A stretch of DNA of 64,000 bases, taken from an uncultured Paracoccaceae bacterium (GTDB taxonomy: Bacteria; Pseudomonadota; Alphaproteobacteria; Rhodobacterales; Rhodobacteraceae). Location: contig CATOSU010000001.1 in the NCBI GenBank assembly GCA_951812615.1, positions 868,001-932,000 on the forward strand. The letters are read 5' to 3'. Positions 50,512-60,241 of the stretch are shown here, in pieces (position 1 is the first letter of the stretch; the number at the start of each line of letters is the position of its first letter). The position numbers and the translations under genes are program-made. Below the pieces are notes generated by a model that ran no database searches, had not been told where the DNA came from, and saw nothing but the letters and a program-made list of their open reading frames with translations.

Positions 50512-51612
50512 TCAGGCAAAAACGAAGTGGTCTGAATTCAGGTCGGCAACATCCACACCGCGCAATTCAACAAAGATGTCCGACACTTCAAAATCACCGC
50601 TTTCCCAATAGATGAAGGCGTTTCCGGCTGCGTTCTCCGACAGGTCCAGCGCGGCCAGCGTCAGACCGACAATTTCCGAAAAGTCCATGACGTCTTCGGT
50701 CAGGTCGAAATCCTCGACGATATCGTAACAGGCCCCGCCGCCCGACCCCGAATAAAGCTGTGGATCAGCTTCCTTGTAAATCAGCGTATCGGCCCCGCCC
50801 CCGAGCCAGACGAAATTGGTGCCGGCATTGCCGAAAACCGAATCCGCCCCGTCCGTGCCGAACAGGATCTCGTTCTGCTCGCCGCCTTCGACCCCGTTAT
50901 AGGCACGGTCTTCGTCGATATCCGTCTTGGCCCCGTCGAGGATCTTGAACAGCAAAGGCGTCCAGTAGCCCGCATTGAAATGCACCTCTTCAACCGCGTT
51001 CCTGACACCCGGCGCGAACTGTCCGACAACCGTCAGGCTGTTGAGGCCGCCATCCGACAGCATCACCATGTCCGCACCGTCCCGGACAAAACTCAGCCGG
51101 GCATACGCGTCCCACGACCCATCGTCCGAGGGCCCGTAATACCCGAATAGCTCGATCCGGTCGAAATCGTCCCATGCCGGGGCTTCGCCGGTCTCGCGGA
51201 TGATGTCATGACCCGGATCGTCCATGGAACCGTAATTGTCGACATCATAACCGAACCTGTAGGTGTCCCCGCCGGTACCGCCGAGCATCGTGTCGTTTCC
51301 GCGCCCGCCAGACAGAAGATCCCAGCCAGCCCCGCCGATCAGGATGTCGTCGCCGTCCTGACCATAGATGAAATCGTTGCCGTCCTGACCAAGGGCAATA
51401 TCGTTCCCCGGTTCGGCATAGATGAAATCATGCCCGCCGCCGCCAAGGAGGATGTCGCGGGCATCGGTGCCATAAAGCCAGTCATCGGTCTCCTGCCCCG
51501 GGATCACGCGCGATGTCGCGCCGTTTTCCGGCCGGGTTCCGCCTGCAACGCTGCGATGCGACGGAAGGGCCTGGAGATAAGTCTGATGGAATTCCTGCAA
51601 CGCGCGGACCAT
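50512..51612 (-). CDS. RTX calcium-binding protein 1
   Basis: This 366-residue acidic protein has a block of RTX nonapeptides at about residues 50-125 (YGTDARDILLGGGGHDFIYA, GNDFIYGQDGDDILIGG, SGGRGNDTMLGGTGGDTY), which fold as a Ca2+-binding beta-roll. A further GGxGxD-like segment lies near residue 280. The C-terminal ~60 residues (DFDLTEDVMDFSEIVGL...) resemble the M10 serralysin-type secretion tail. Export by a type I system is expected, but none is in the window. No enzymatic domain is seen. AGGAG lies 7 nt before ATG 51612. Confidence 0.82.
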   Translation of the reverse strand: MVRALQEFHQTYLQALPSHRSVAGGTRPENGATSRVIPGQETDDWLYGTDARDILLGGGGHDFIYAEPGNDIALGQDGNDFIYGQDGDDILIGGAGWDLLSGGRGNDTMLGGTGGDTYRFGYDVDNYGSMDDPGHDIIRETGEAPAWDDFDRIELFGYYGPSDDGSWDAYARLSFVRDGADMVMLSDGGLNSLTVVGQFAPGVRNAVEEVHFNAGYWTPLLFKILDGAKTDIDEDRAYNGVEGGEQNEILFGTDGADSVFGNAGTNFVWLGGGADTLIYKEADPQLYSGSGGGACYDIVEDFDLTEDVMDFSEIVGLTLAALDLSENAAGNAFIYWESGDFEVSDIFVELRGVDVADLNSDHFVFA

Positions 51613-51918
51613 CTGCGGGCTCCTATGATCTGAGACAAACGCGGGATGTGGGCGCATCATGTTATGGCGCCCTTGGCACCACCGGCTATACGCAGGTGTT
51701 TATCCGGCCCGGCCCAGACATCTGCCTATGGGCCGGACCCGCTCCGAAGGACCCGATCACGGACACCGGATCAGGCCCGCAGGCCGGCCACCGCCAGCGC
51801 AGGGACACCCGTCATTCCGTGGTTTCAGCGTGCCTTGCAGGGGGCAGGCTACCGGGCGGCGTGTTTGCCCTCCGGTCTGTGCGGGAGTGTAGCGGACCCT
51901 GACCTGAGCACGGTGCGC

Positions 51919-52815
51919 TCAGGTCGCCGCCTGCTCGTCTTCGCCCGCCTGCGCGGCATAGATCGAGCTGTAGCCGCCCGACCAGTCCGGCGGGATCTGG
52001 CACGGGCGCGGGTCGTGATGGGCCCAGCGCACCGGTTCGCCGCGGACCACCTTATAGGTATGTGCGGTGGGGTCGGGATGCGGCGTATAGGGCTTGGCAT
52101 CGGCAGAGGTGAAGCAGTTCAGCAGCAACGGCCGCGGCACCGGGCTTTTCGAGGCCGGCGAAAAATGCAGCGTGCGGGCATTGTGGATGGTGATCGAACC
52201 CGCCTTTCCGGTCATGTATTCGACCCGGCTCATGTCCACGGCGGCGGCGTCGGCATCCGACAGCATGCCGGTCCATGCCCCGCTGGCATCGTACTGATCG
52301 TAAAGGTCTTCGTTATGTGACCCTTTCAGCGCCGCCAGCGGCCCGTTTGTCATGTCCGTATCCGCCAGGTAACAGCCGATGGTGATGACGTTGTAATTGG
52401 TGTGCGGGAAGAACTGGATGTCCTGATGCCACTTCACGCTGTCAGAGGCATCGAACCATTTGAAGTTCAGTTTCGAGTGGTGGAAGACCACATTCGGCCC
52501 GACCAGATCGGCAGCCACATCAGCCATCAGACCGGCGGCGAAATTCCAGTAGGCCGCGTGCCGGATGTCGGGCGATTTCAGACGCCGCAGAACCGGGTGG
52601 TCGGGCGAATGGCCGGGGCCGATGTCGAACGTGTCGTCCGGGACCGACACCGACCGGCTCTGGTCAAGGAAATCCGTGGTCACCTGCTGCAGCTCTGCCA
52701 ATGTGTCGGCGGGCACGATCTCGGGCACCGACACATAGCCGTCGGCAAAATACTTTTCGCGCTGGGCGGCGGTCAGGACGCGGGCGGGATGGGACAGGAT
52801 CTCGTCAGGTGTCAT
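51919..52815 (-). CDS. Phytanoyl-CoA dioxygenase (PhyH) family protein
   Basis: This 298-residue Fe(II)/2-oxoglutarate oxygenase has the iron-binding HxD in VKWHQDIQFFPH, a distal His in the SITIHNARTLHFS region, and a following PRPLLLNCF that should contact 2-oxoglutarate. Family members hydroxylate unactivated carbons in CoA esters, free acids or small molecules such as ectoine. No ectoine genes are nearby, so the substrate is unknown. It diverges from the IlvD/Edd gene. The 306-base gap to RTX protein 1 contains no gene I can support. Confidence 0.85.
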   Translation of the reverse strand: MTPDEILSHPARVLTAAQREKYFADGYVSVPEIVPADTLAELQQVTTDFLDQSRSVSVPDDTFDIGPGHSPDHPVLRRLKSPDIRHAAYWNFAAGLMADVAADLVGPNVVFHHSKLNFKWFDASDSVKWHQDIQFFPHTNYNVITIGCYLADTDMTNGPLAALKGSHNEDLYDQYDASGAWTGMLSDADAAAVDMSRVEYMTGKAGSITIHNARTLHFSPASKSPVPRPLLLNCFTSADAKPYTPHPDPTAHTYKVVRGEPVRWAHHDPRPCQIPPDWSGGYSSIYAAQAGEDEQAAT

Positions 52816-53008
52816 TGGCGCTCCGGCTGGCAGATGGGCATGGCCCGTATTCTGGCGCAGCCGGGCCGGTCCGGGAAGCCGGTTTCTTGCCTACCCGCCG
52901 CGGCCCGGAAAACAGTTGCATCCCACCGTTGACCCGCGGCGCAGACCCGGTCACCGTCCGGTTGCGCCCCCCCGCGCGCACCAACCCGATTTGCCGAAGG
53001 ACGTTCCG

Positions 53009-54739
53009 ATGCCGAAAAAACCCGAAGATCTCCGCTCTGCCCGCTGGTTCGCACCCGATGACCTGCGCTCGATGGGGCATCGGTCGCGCCTGATGCAGAT
53101 GGGCTGGACCAGCGGCGACTGGGAAGGCAAGCCCGTCATCGGGATCGTCAACACGTGGTCGGACCTGTCGCCCTGCCATCATCACCTGCGCGACCGGGCG
53201 GAATGGGTGAAACGCGGGATCCTGCAGGCCGGCGGAACCCCGGCGGAACTGCCGGTGCATGATTTCTCAGAACAATTCCTGAAACCGACATCGATGCTCT
53301 ACCGCAACATGGGCGCGATGGAGGTCGAGGAAACCCTGCGCAGCCACCCGGTCGACGGGGTCGTGCTGCTGGGCGGTTGCGACAAATCCACCCCGGCGCT
53401 GATCATGGGTGCGATCAGCATGGGGCTGCCGTTCATCTTCATGCCCGCCGGGGCCATGCTGCGCGGCAATTACGCCGGGCAGGTTCTGGGTTCGGGCACC
53501 GACATCTGGAAATATTGGGACGAACGCCGCGCCGGCACGATCGGCAAGGCGGAATGGGACGGGGTGCAGGGCGGCATCGCGCGGTCCTACGGCACCTGCA
53601 TGACAATGGGCACCGCGTCGACGATGATGTCCATCGCCGAGGGCTTTGGCCTGACCCTGCCGGGGGCCAGTTCCATTCCCGCGCCGGATGCCGGCCACAA
53701 GCGCATGGCCTCGGATTGCGGGCGGCGGATCGTCGACATGGTCTGGGAGGATCTGACACCCGACCGGATCGTGACACCGGCCGCCACGCGCAATGCCGCG
53801 ACCGTGGCCATGGCAACGGGCTGTTCGACCAACGCGATTATCCACCTGATCGCCATGGCGCGCCGCGCCGGTGTACCGCTGACGCTGGACGATCTGGATG
53901 CCATCGGCCGGACCACGCCCGTTATCGCTAATATCCGGCCATCGGGCACGGATTACCTGATGGAGGATTTCTTCTATTCCGGCGGCCTGCCGGCATTGAT
54001 GCAGGAACTGGGCGACAGGCTGGACCTCGGGGTCATGACGGTGACCGGCAAATCGCTGGGCGAGGGCATCGCGGGCGCGAAGAACCACAACCCCGATGTG
54101 ATCCGTCCCCTGTCGAACCCGGTCTACCACGAAGGATCGCTGGCGGTTCTGCGCGGCAATCTGGCGCCCGACGGGGCGGTGATCAAACCCGCGGCCATGG
54201 ATCCGAGGTTTCAGACCCATACCGGACCGGCCATCGTGGCGGACAATTATGCCGACCTGAAGGTGATCATCAACGACGAGGATTACCCGATGACGCCCGA
54301 TCATGTTCTGGTGCTGCGCAACGCCGGACCCAAGGGGGGGCCGGGCATGCCGGAATGGGGCATGATCCCGATGCCCAAGGCGCTGCTGAAACAGGGTCAC
54401 CGCGACATGGTCCGGCTGTCGGACGCGCGGATGTCGGGAACCTCCTACGGCGCCTGCATCCTGCATGTCGCGCCCGAAGCGTTCATCGGCGGACCGCTGG
54501 CGCTGATTGAAACCGGGGATATCATCCGACTCGACATTCCCAACCGGACCCTGAACGTGGACCTGTCCGACGCAGAACTGGACGCCCGCCGCGCCCGCTG
54601 GTCCGCACCCGAACCAAGATATGAACGCGGTTATGGCTGGATGTTCGCGCAGCATATCGAACAGGCCGACAAGGGGTGCGATTTCGACTTCCTCAGAACC
54701 GAATTCGGCGGCCCGGTGCCGGAACCCGAGATCAACTGA
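53009..54739 (+). CDS. IlvD/Edd-family dehydratase, probably L-arabinonate-type
   Basis: This 576-residue Fe-S dehydratase has the cluster Cys in GGCDKSTPALIMG and in SYGTCMTMGTASTMM, and an earlier Cys in SDLSPCHHHLRD. The C-terminal domain carries MSGTSYGACILHVAPE. The HHHLRDRAEWVKRGILQAGG and PIFM-type segments match the sugar-acid branch (L-arabinonate/xylonate dehydratase) better than dihydroxy-acid dehydratase. It would make a 2-keto-3-deoxy sugar acid; no other pathway gene is adjacent. Confidence 0.85.
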   Translation: MPKKPEDLRSARWFAPDDLRSMGHRSRLMQMGWTSGDWEGKPVIGIVNTWSDLSPCHHHLRDRAEWVKRGILQAGGTPAELPVHDFSEQFLKPTSMLYRNMGAMEVEETLRSHPVDGVVLLGGCDKSTPALIMGAISMGLPFIFMPAGAMLRGNYAGQVLGSGTDIWKYWDERRAGTIGKAEWDGVQGGIARSYGTCMTMGTASTMMSIAEGFGLTLPGASSIPAPDAGHKRMASDCGRRIVDMVWEDLTPDRIVTPAATRNAATVAMATGCSTNAIIHLIAMARRAGVPLTLDDLDAIGRTTPVIANIRPSGTDYLMEDFFYSGGLPALMQELGDRLDLGVMTVTGKSLGEGIAGAKNHNPDVIRPLSNPVYHEGSLAVLRGNLAPDGAVIKPAAMDPRFQTHTGPAIVADNYADLKVIINDEDYPMTPDHVLVLRNAGPKGGPGMPEWGMIPMPKALLKQGHRDMVRLSDARMSGTSYGACILHVAPEAFIGGPLALIETGDIIRLDIPNRTLNVDLSDAELDARRARWSAPEPRYERGYGWMFAQHIEQADKGCDFDFLRTEFGGPVPEPEIN

Positions 54740-54763
54740 CCCAAGCGGTCCGCCGCGCCGGGA

Positions 54764-55711
54764 TCAGAAGAAGGCGAACACATCCTCGGTGACGTCAGCC
54801 GCGTCCACACCGATCAGTTCGATGGTGCCGAACGCGGTTGAAACAACCGCGTTGCCATACACGTTTGCGGCCACGGACACCCCTTCGAAACCCAGCGTCT
54901 TGATGTCGGTGTAATCGATCACGTCGAAACCGGTGTCGAAATCGAGGATCATGTCATAGCCGCCGCCGGCCTCTTCTTCGTCGTGGAACATGAAATGATC
55001 CGCCCCGCCGCCGCCGAACAGGAAATCGTTCCCGATCCCGCCGTACAGCTCGTCCGTGCCGTGCGTTCCGAGGACGATATCCTCGCCGCCCTGATCCGGT
55101 CCGCTATGCACCGAATAGGTGTAATTGTCTCCGGTCAGGAAGGACACGTGATAATCCGGCTCGGCCCCGCTGCTGCCGAAACGAACAACCTCCAGCGCAT
55201 ATTCTGCACCGGCAAAGTGATTTTTGACCGTCACCTGACCGGTCACACCCGGATCTGACGGGTTCGCGAAATGCAGGATCAGATCGTCGCCTTCGATCGA
55301 AACGTCAAAGCCGCGCATGGCCGTTTCAGCGCTGGCATAGCCGTTCAGTTCCACGACATCGAGCCCCGAGGAATAATACCCGTTGATGGTCGGGGCGTTT
55401 CCCATGTCTACGATCACGTCACCGGTGTTCCCGGTGACGTCGAAAACATAGGTGTCACCGTCCCGGCCGCCGATCAGGATATCAAGGCCCGGGCCGGCAT
55501 CCAGAGTGTCGTCGCCACGCCGTCCGATCATCAGCTGAACACCGGGCCCGCCATTCAGAACATCATCGCCATTCGTGCCCAGCACCGGCGTGAACGCGGC
55601 CTGTGGCGCCGCCGGAGACGCGCGGTCGGAAACCGCGGATTCTGTCGTCGCAGCTGCGAAGAACGGCCTGCCCGGCCCGTCCGTGAATAGTCTCAGTTCT
55701 GCGTGCAGCAT
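54764..55711 (-). CDS. RTX calcium-binding protein 2
   Basis: This 315-residue acidic protein resembles RTX protein 1 in plan. RTX repeats are at about residues 45-95 (LGTNGDDVLNGGPGVQLMIG, RRGDDTLDAGPGLDILIGG) and again near residue 210 (GTDELYGGIGNDFLFGGGGA), and the C-terminal tail ends with ELIGVDAADVTEDVFAFF. RTX 1 ends with a similar ELRGVDVADLNSDHFVFA. GGAGG lies 8 nt before ATG 55711. It converges on the IlvD-type gene with 24 bases between stops. Confidence 0.82.
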   Translation of the reverse strand: MLHAELRLFTDGPGRPFFAAATTESAVSDRASPAAPQAAFTPVLGTNGDDVLNGGPGVQLMIGRRGDDTLDAGPGLDILIGGRDGDTYVFDVTGNTGDVIVDMGNAPTINGYYSSGLDVVELNGYASAETAMRGFDVSIEGDDLILHFANPSDPGVTGQVTVKNHFAGAEYALEVVRFGSSGAEPDYHVSFLTGDNYTYSVHSGPDQGGEDIVLGTHGTDELYGGIGNDFLFGGGGADHFMFHDEEEAGGGYDMILDFDTGFDVIDYTDIKTLGFEGVSVAANVYGNAVVSTAFGTIELIGVDAADVTEDVFAFF

Positions 55712-55795
55712 ATCGGTGGCCTCCAAGGGAATGCGGGCAGGAGTTTCGCAGGCGCGGGTCATCGCGGGAATACGCGCGTGATTTGATATGCCGGA

Positions 55796-55811
55796 ATAAG
55801 CAGATGCTTAT
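55796..55811. promoter_or_regulatory. Inverted repeat between the RTX 2 and LuxR-type genes
   Basis: ATAAGC-AGAT-GCTTAT is a perfect 6-4-6 palindrome in the divergent promoter gap. It is a candidate binding site for the adjacent LuxR-type HTH protein. No other copy was noticed upstream of RTX 1. Confidence 0.35.
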
Positions 55812-55972
55812 GCGCTGTCGCACCGCCTGTCCTTTTCCCGGCGCAGCGTTGGCGTGCAGTCAGACGCGTGCTAGCGTGAAGGGCACCGCCGGGCTTTCAG
55901 CGCGGACACCCGCGCCGCCGGAATGACGACGCTGGCAAATCCGGGGTGCCATGTATCATGGAGAGATCTGCC

Positions 55973-56497
55973 ATGTTGAGTAACGATGTCCGAACCGCGC
56001 CGGCCGACCGTCAGCGGCTGCGGCTGTTTGCGCTGGTGTTTCTGGTTTTGTTGCAGGCCGTCAGCGCCCTGTTTTTCCTCGGCGACGTGATTGCCGATTT
56101 CATGGCGATCGGGATGGACCCGCACACCCGCTACGAAGCGGTGGCGACATTGGCGCTGATCCTTGGCGTGATCTTCGGCGGGGTCGAAACAGCGCGGATC
56201 CTGCGCCGGAGCCGCGCCGCGGAATCTGCCCTGCTGATCGCGTCCGGCGCGTTTTCCGAACTGGTCGCCGAACGCTTCGACGCATGGCGGCTGTCCGGAT
56301 CCGAACGACAGGTGGCGCTTTTGACCCTGAAAGGGTTCGACACCCCGGAAATTGCCGAGCTGCGCGGAACGGCGCAGGGCACCGTGCGGGCACAGCTGGG
56401 CAGTATCTACACCAAGTCCGACACTTCCGGACGCGGTCAATTCGTGTCGCTCTTCATCGAGGAACTGCTCGACGAACCGCTCCTGCAGCAAGGCTGA
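55973..56497 (+). CDS. Membrane-anchored LuxR-type HTH regulator
   Basis: This 174-residue protein has two N-terminal transmembrane helices (LRLFALVFLVLLQAVSALFF and AVATLALILGVIFGG) and a C-terminal LuxR/GerE-like helix-turn-helix (about residues 108-165: LSGSERQVALLTLKGFDTPE, then AELRGTAQGTVRAQLGSIYT). There is no receiver or autoinducer domain, so the membrane part may be the sensor. GGAG lies 9 nt before ATG 55973. It is divergent from RTX protein 2, which it may control. Confidence 0.8.
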   Translation: MLSNDVRTAPADRQRLRLFALVFLVLLQAVSALFFLGDVIADFMAIGMDPHTRYEAVATLALILGVIFGGVETARILRRSRAAESALLIASGAFSELVAERFDAWRLSGSERQVALLTLKGFDTPEIAELRGTAQGTVRAQLGSIYTKSDTSGRGQFVSLFIEELLDEPLLQQG

Positions 56498-56511
56498 CAG
56501 CGCCGGGCACC

Positions 56512-57522
56512 CTACCCGTCCGCGACGCCTGCCTCGGCAAAGGTGGCCATGCCGCTGTGGCAGGCAACAGCACCCTTCAGCACCTGGATGGCCAGCGCCG
56601 CGCCTGAACCCTCGCCCAGCCGCAGCCCCAGCGACAAAAGCGGCGTCTTGCCCAGCCGCTCCAGCAACGCCTGATGCGCACGTTCAGTGCTCTGATGGCC
56701 GGCAACGCAATGGTCCAGCGCCCCGGGCATGGTTTCCGCCAGGCAGGCCGCAGCCGCACAGCAGATGAACCCGTCGAGGATCACCGGGATGCGATGGCCC
56801 CGCGCCGCCGCGATCGCACCGGCCATCGCAGCCAGCTCGCGCCCACCCAGCCGCGCCAGAATATCCAGCCCGTCGCCCGAACCGCCATGCAGGGCCACCG
56901 CCTCGGCCACGACCGCGGTCTTGCGGTCCAGCCCGGTTTCGTCAACGCCGGTGCCGCGCCCGGTCCAGTCAGCGGCAGTCCCGCCATATAGCGCGTGGGC
57001 AATGGCCGCCGCTGCCGTGGTGTTGCCGATGCCCATTTCCCCGACAACCAGCAGATCAGCCTGCGGGTCCACCGCATCCCACCCGGTGGCAAAGGCTGCG
57101 GCACACTCGGCCTCGGACATCGCCGGGCCTTGCGTGAAATCCTGCGTCGGGCGGTCCAGCTCCAGCGCATGAACATCCATGCGCGCCCCGGCCAGCTTCG
57201 CCAGCTGGTTGATCGCAGCGCCGCCGGCCTGAAAATTGGCGACCATCTGCGCCGTGACCTCGGCCGGAAAGGCCGAAACGCCCCGCGCCGTGACGCCATG
57301 GTTGCCGGCAAATACGATGACCTGCGGCGCCGCGATCCCGGGCCGCGGGTTGCCGCGCCAGCCGGCATACCAGATCGCCAGATCCTCCAGCCGCCCGAGC
57401 GCGCCGGGCGGTTTGGTCAGCTGGCCGTTCCTGTCGGTCGCAGCAGCGCCTGCCGCACTGTCCGGGCCGGTCGCCTGCGCCATCTGGCTGCGAACCGCGT
57501 CAAAGCTGGAAAAACCTGTCAT
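56512..57522 (-). CDS. cobT: Nicotinate-nucleotide--dimethylbenzimidazole phosphoribosyltransferase
   Basis: The 336-residue enzyme makes alpha-ribazole phosphate for the lower ligand of cobalamin. Hallmarks: [19 protein letters not shown] at the N-terminus, [40 protein letters not shown], and the catalytic Glu in [20 protein letters not shown]. It diverges from cobS across 93 bases. No cobalamin riboswitch is visible in that gap. Confidence 0.96.
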   Translation of the reverse strand: MTGFSSFDAVRSQMAQATGPDSAAGAAATDRNGQLTKPPGALGRLEDLAIWYAGWRGNPRPGIAAPQVIVFAGNHGVTARGVSAFPAEVTAQMVANFQAGGAAINQLAKLAGARMDVHALELDRPTQDFTQGPAMSEAECAAAFATGWDAVDPQADLLVVGEMGIGNTTAAAAIAHALYGGTAADWTGRGTGVDETGLDRKTAVVAEAVALHGGSGDGLDILARLGGRELAAMAGAIAAARGHRIPVILDGFICCAAAACLAETMPGALDHCVAGHQSTERAHQALLERLGKTPLLSLGLRLGEGSGAALAIQVLKGAVACHSGMATFAEAGVADG

Positions 57523-57615
57523 GTACCGTCTCGTTGCATTGGGTCTGACGGCGGTGTTTAACCCTCTGGCACCGGGGAACAAGACCGGAAGCGACCGGGA
57601 GGGGCAGGAAACGCC

Positions 57616-58365
57616 ATGATACGCGACAGGCTGCAAGAGATCGGGGTTGCGCTGGCGCTGCTGACGCGCCTGCCTTTGCCGCGGCTTGGTAGCGACGCGT
57701 TTGAGCGGCAGGCAACAAGCGGATGGGCCTGGCCGCTGGCCGGGCTGGTCGTCGGAACACTCGCGGCCCTCGCCGGCATGGCCGCGCTGGCGCTGGGCCT
57801 GCCGGCGGGCGTCGCGGCGCTGCTGATCGTGGCGGTCCAGATCGCGGTGACCGGGGCCATGCACGAAGACGGGTTGGCCGATACCGCCGACGGGTTCTGG
57901 GGCGGCTGGACGCCCGAGCGGCGGCTGGAGATCATGAAAGACAGCCACATCGGGACCTATGGTGTGCTGGCGCTGGTGTTGTCGGCCGGGTTGCGCTGGT
58001 CGCTTTATGCAGCGCTGGTCGACCTTGGCCCCGGGCCGGTAATCGCCTGCGCAATGCTCAGCCGCGCGGCCCTGCCGGCGATGATGACGGCGCTGCCCAA
58101 CGCGCGCGGCGGCGGGCTGTCACACAAGGTCGGCACGCCGCCGGTGCGCGCAGTATGGGCCGCGATCGTGCTGGCGGGTCTTGCGGCACTGCTGCTGACA
58201 GGCTGGGCCGGGCTGGCGGCGGCCCTCGCCGTCGCCACCGGTGCCGTGGCACTGGGCGGGATCGCCCTGCGCAAGATCGGTGGACAGACCGGCGATATCC
58301 TTGGCGCGACCCAGCAGGTTGGCGAGGCGCTGGCCGCGATGGCTTTGCTTGCGGTCCCGAGCTAG
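57616..58365 (+). CDS. cobS: Adenosylcobinamide-GDP ribazoletransferase
   Basis: This 249-residue polytopic membrane enzyme joins adenosylcobinamide-GDP and alpha-ribazole to form adenosylcobalamin. The CobS signature [20 protein letters not shown] carries the metal-binding acidic residues, followed by [19 protein letters not shown]. Several transmembrane stretches fill the remainder. It is divergent from cobT, which supplies the ribazole. Confidence 0.95.
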   Translation: MIRDRLQEIGVALALLTRLPLPRLGSDAFERQATSGWAWPLAGLVVGTLAALAGMAALALGLPAGVAALLIVAVQIAVTGAMHEDGLADTADGFWGGWTPERRLEIMKDSHIGTYGVLALVLSAGLRWSLYAALVDLGPGPVIACAMLSRAALPAMMTALPNARGGGLSHKVGTPPVRAVWAAIVLAGLAALLLTGWAGLAAALAVATGAVALGGIALRKIGGQTGDILGATQQVGEALAAMALLAVPS

Positions 58366-58425
58366 CATTGCGGTTGTCCCGGCTGTGTTGCGCCGCCGGA
58401 TTGGCGGCATGAATTGGAGCGCCCC

Positions 58426-59064
58426 ATGAAACTGTTGATGTTCGAGCATTGCTCGCTGTGCTTTAGGGTTCAGATGGTTGCCGCGCTCAAGGGCATTCCC
58501 CTGGTGCAACAGGTGGTCGAAGACGACGACAGCGCGGTGATGACCGCGCTGGTCGGGCGGCGTGTGATCCCGATCCTGGTGTTGGATGACGGCACGCCGA
58601 TGCTGGAAAGCTGGGCCATGGTCGATCACATCGAAACCTTGGGCGACGCGATCCTGACGGGTCCCGAGCGGCCCCGGATCGCGGCGCTGGCAGACCGGAT
58701 CCTGCAGATCTCGCCAAAACTGACAATGCCACGCTATCCGCTGTTGCCGCTGGCAGAATTCCGCACGGTGGCGGCGCGGGATCACTTTCTGCTGCGCAAG
58801 CGCGCGCTCTATCCCGACATGACAGAACTGCGCGCCCGGACCCGGGAATTTCTGGGTGAACTGGCCCCGGTTCTGGGGGATCTGGAGGCTGAAATTGTCA
58901 GCCCGGAAGCGATCAACGGCGCGCTCTCGCGGGACGATCTGCGGATCCTGCCGCTGCTGCGCTCGATTGGGGTGGTCGAGGGGCTGGAGATGCCGCGGGG
59001 CGTGGCGAATTACTTCACCACGATGATGGCCCGCGTGGGGGCGCCGCCGCTGTCTCGGATCTGA
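58426..59064 (+). CDS. grxB: Glutaredoxin 2-like protein
   Basis: This 212-residue protein has an N-terminal thioredoxin-fold domain with a C-S-L-C redox motif (MFEHCSLCFRVQM, Cys9 and Cys12), VIPILVLDDGTPMLES carrying the cis-Pro and glutathione contact, and an all-helical GST-like C-terminal domain, as in E. coli Grx2. Grx2 normally has CPYC; the CSLC variant here may alter redox potential. GGAG lies 8 nt before the ATG. Confidence 0.82.
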   Translation: MKLLMFEHCSLCFRVQMVAALKGIPLVQQVVEDDDSAVMTALVGRRVIPILVLDDGTPMLESWAMVDHIETLGDAILTGPERPRIAALADRILQISPKLTMPRYPLLPLAEFRTVAARDHFLLRKRALYPDMTELRARTREFLGELAPVLGDLEAEIVSPEAINGALSRDDLRILPLLRSIGVVEGLEMPRGVANYFTTMMARVGAPPLSRI

Positions 59065-59139
59065 ACCGGGGATACGGCGGAGCCGAAGGGTTGCCGCCTT
59101 CGGACCAGTCCTGGAAGCGGATCACCCCATCCGGATCCA

Positions 59140-59346
59140 TCAGATGAGTGCCAGCGCCAGACCGAGCACAAACGCAACCCCCAGCAACGCGCCTTCGGCG
59201 GTCACGGCCGGTTGAGGGTTTTCACTGACAGCCTCGGTGTTGTTTGTTGGCTGATCGCTGTTCGATACAATGGCCTCTTGCGAACAGGCGCTCAACGAAA
59301 GAGCAAGTATAAGGCAAACCGCGGGACGTCTTAACTCAGATTGCAT
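59140..59346 (-). CDS. Small lipoprotein with a C-terminal hydrophobic helix
   Basis: This 68-residue protein has a lipoprotein signal (LILALSLSAC, Cys21), an Asn/Glu/Pro-rich middle, and a C-terminal hydrophobic stretch (GALLGVAFVLGLALAL). GGGGCG precedes the ATG at 59346. The lipobox and codon structure support a real gene. Function unknown. Confidence 0.55.
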   Translation of the reverse strand: MQSELRRPAVCLILALSLSACSQEAIVSNSDQPTNNTEAVSENPQPAVTAEGALLGVAFVLGLALALI

Positions 59347-59725
59347 TTTGCGCCCCTTTCGGAAATTCAGGCCTGTGGTCTCAAAGCGGCGCCAATCACG
59401 GCTGGCAAAGCCAGCGACACCAGTTGGGCAGAGTCTTTGCGGATCGCGGCTTCAGCGTCAGATCATACTGATAATCTTATCCTTACGGACGGTTGCACGG
59501 GTCGACCGCCCGTACAAGTCGGGTATTCCGTACCATCTGGACACGCTCTTGCCAGCGGGCTGTGCCAAAGCGTCCCTCCCAAAAAAGGTCGGTTTCGAGG
59601 GCACAGACGTCGCGCCGGCGGCTCAGTGGGAGGCAACAGCATGCCTCGGCGACCGGCTTTCCGAACGACAAAAAAGGGGCCGCGCCAGGTTACGGCACGG
59701 CCCGAAAAACAGTTGTCAGCGGGTT
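59347..59725. other. Intergenic region between carD and the small lipoprotein gene
   Basis: This 379-base region holds the carD terminator (listed separately) at its right end. The remainder has no frame that I consider coding. Composition is slightly more AT-rich than the surroundings around 59455-59485, where a lipoprotein promoter might lie, but no clear boxes were found. Confidence 0.5.
59670..59705 (-). terminator. Rho-independent terminator of carD
   Basis: On the minus strand GGGCCGTGCC pairs with GGCGCGGCCC across GTAACCT, with one G-U pair. A run of six T follows. It begins about 20 bases after the carD stop. Confidence 0.8.
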
Positions 59726-60241
59726 TCAGGCGGCAGCGGCGCGCGAGGTCAGCACTTCACCCACCTCGCGGGCGGCGGCAATCTCGTCCCCGCCGGACAC
59801 GGCGGCCACTTCGCGGGTCAGCCGCTCCAGCGCGGCCTCGTACAGCTGACGCTCGGAATAGCTCTGCTCGCGCTGGTCGTCGGTGCGGTGCAGGTCGCGG
59901 ACCACTTCGGCGATGGAAATCAGGTCGCCGGAATTGATCTTCTGCTCATATTCCTGCGCACGGCGGGACCACATGGCGCGCTTGACCTTGGCCTTGCCCT
60001 TCAGCGTGGTCATTGCCTTGGACACCACGTCGGGCGAGCTGAGCGACCGCATGCCGATCTCGGTCGCCTTGTTGGTGGGCACACGCAGGGTCATCTTGTC
60101 TTTTTCGAACGAAATCACGAACAGCTCCAGTGTGATACCGGCGACTTCCTGCTCCTCGATCGAAATGATCTTGCCGACGCCATGGGCCGGGTAGACCACG
60201 AATTCGTTCGGGCGGAATTCGAGTTTCTTCGATTTGGTCAT
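59726..60241 (-). CDS. carD: CarD/CdnL-family RNA polymerase-binding regulator
   Basis: This 171-residue protein has a Tudor-like RNA polymerase interaction domain (about residues 10-65: FVVYPAHGVGKIISIEEQEV, TLRVPTNKATEIGMRSLSS) and a helical C-terminal DNA-binding domain (MWSRRAQEYEQKINSGDLIS). CdnL-type proteins bind the polymerase beta lobe and stabilise open complexes at rRNA and other promoters. It is monocistronic, with its own promoter and terminator. Confidence 0.95.
   Translation of the reverse strand: MTKSKKLEFRPNEFVVYPAHGVGKIISIEEQEVAGITLELFVISFEKDKMTLRVPTNKATEIGMRSLSSPDVVSKAMTTLKGKAKVKRAMWSRRAQEYEQKINSGDLISIAEVVRDLHRTDDQREQSYSERQLYEAALERLTREVAAVSGGDEIAAAREVGEVLTSRAAAA

Noticed and set aside
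57523-57615. Cobalamin riboswitch between cobT and cobS
   Set aside because: The gap is only 93 bases, too short for a full cobalamin riboswitch, and I could not find a B12-box-like sequence.
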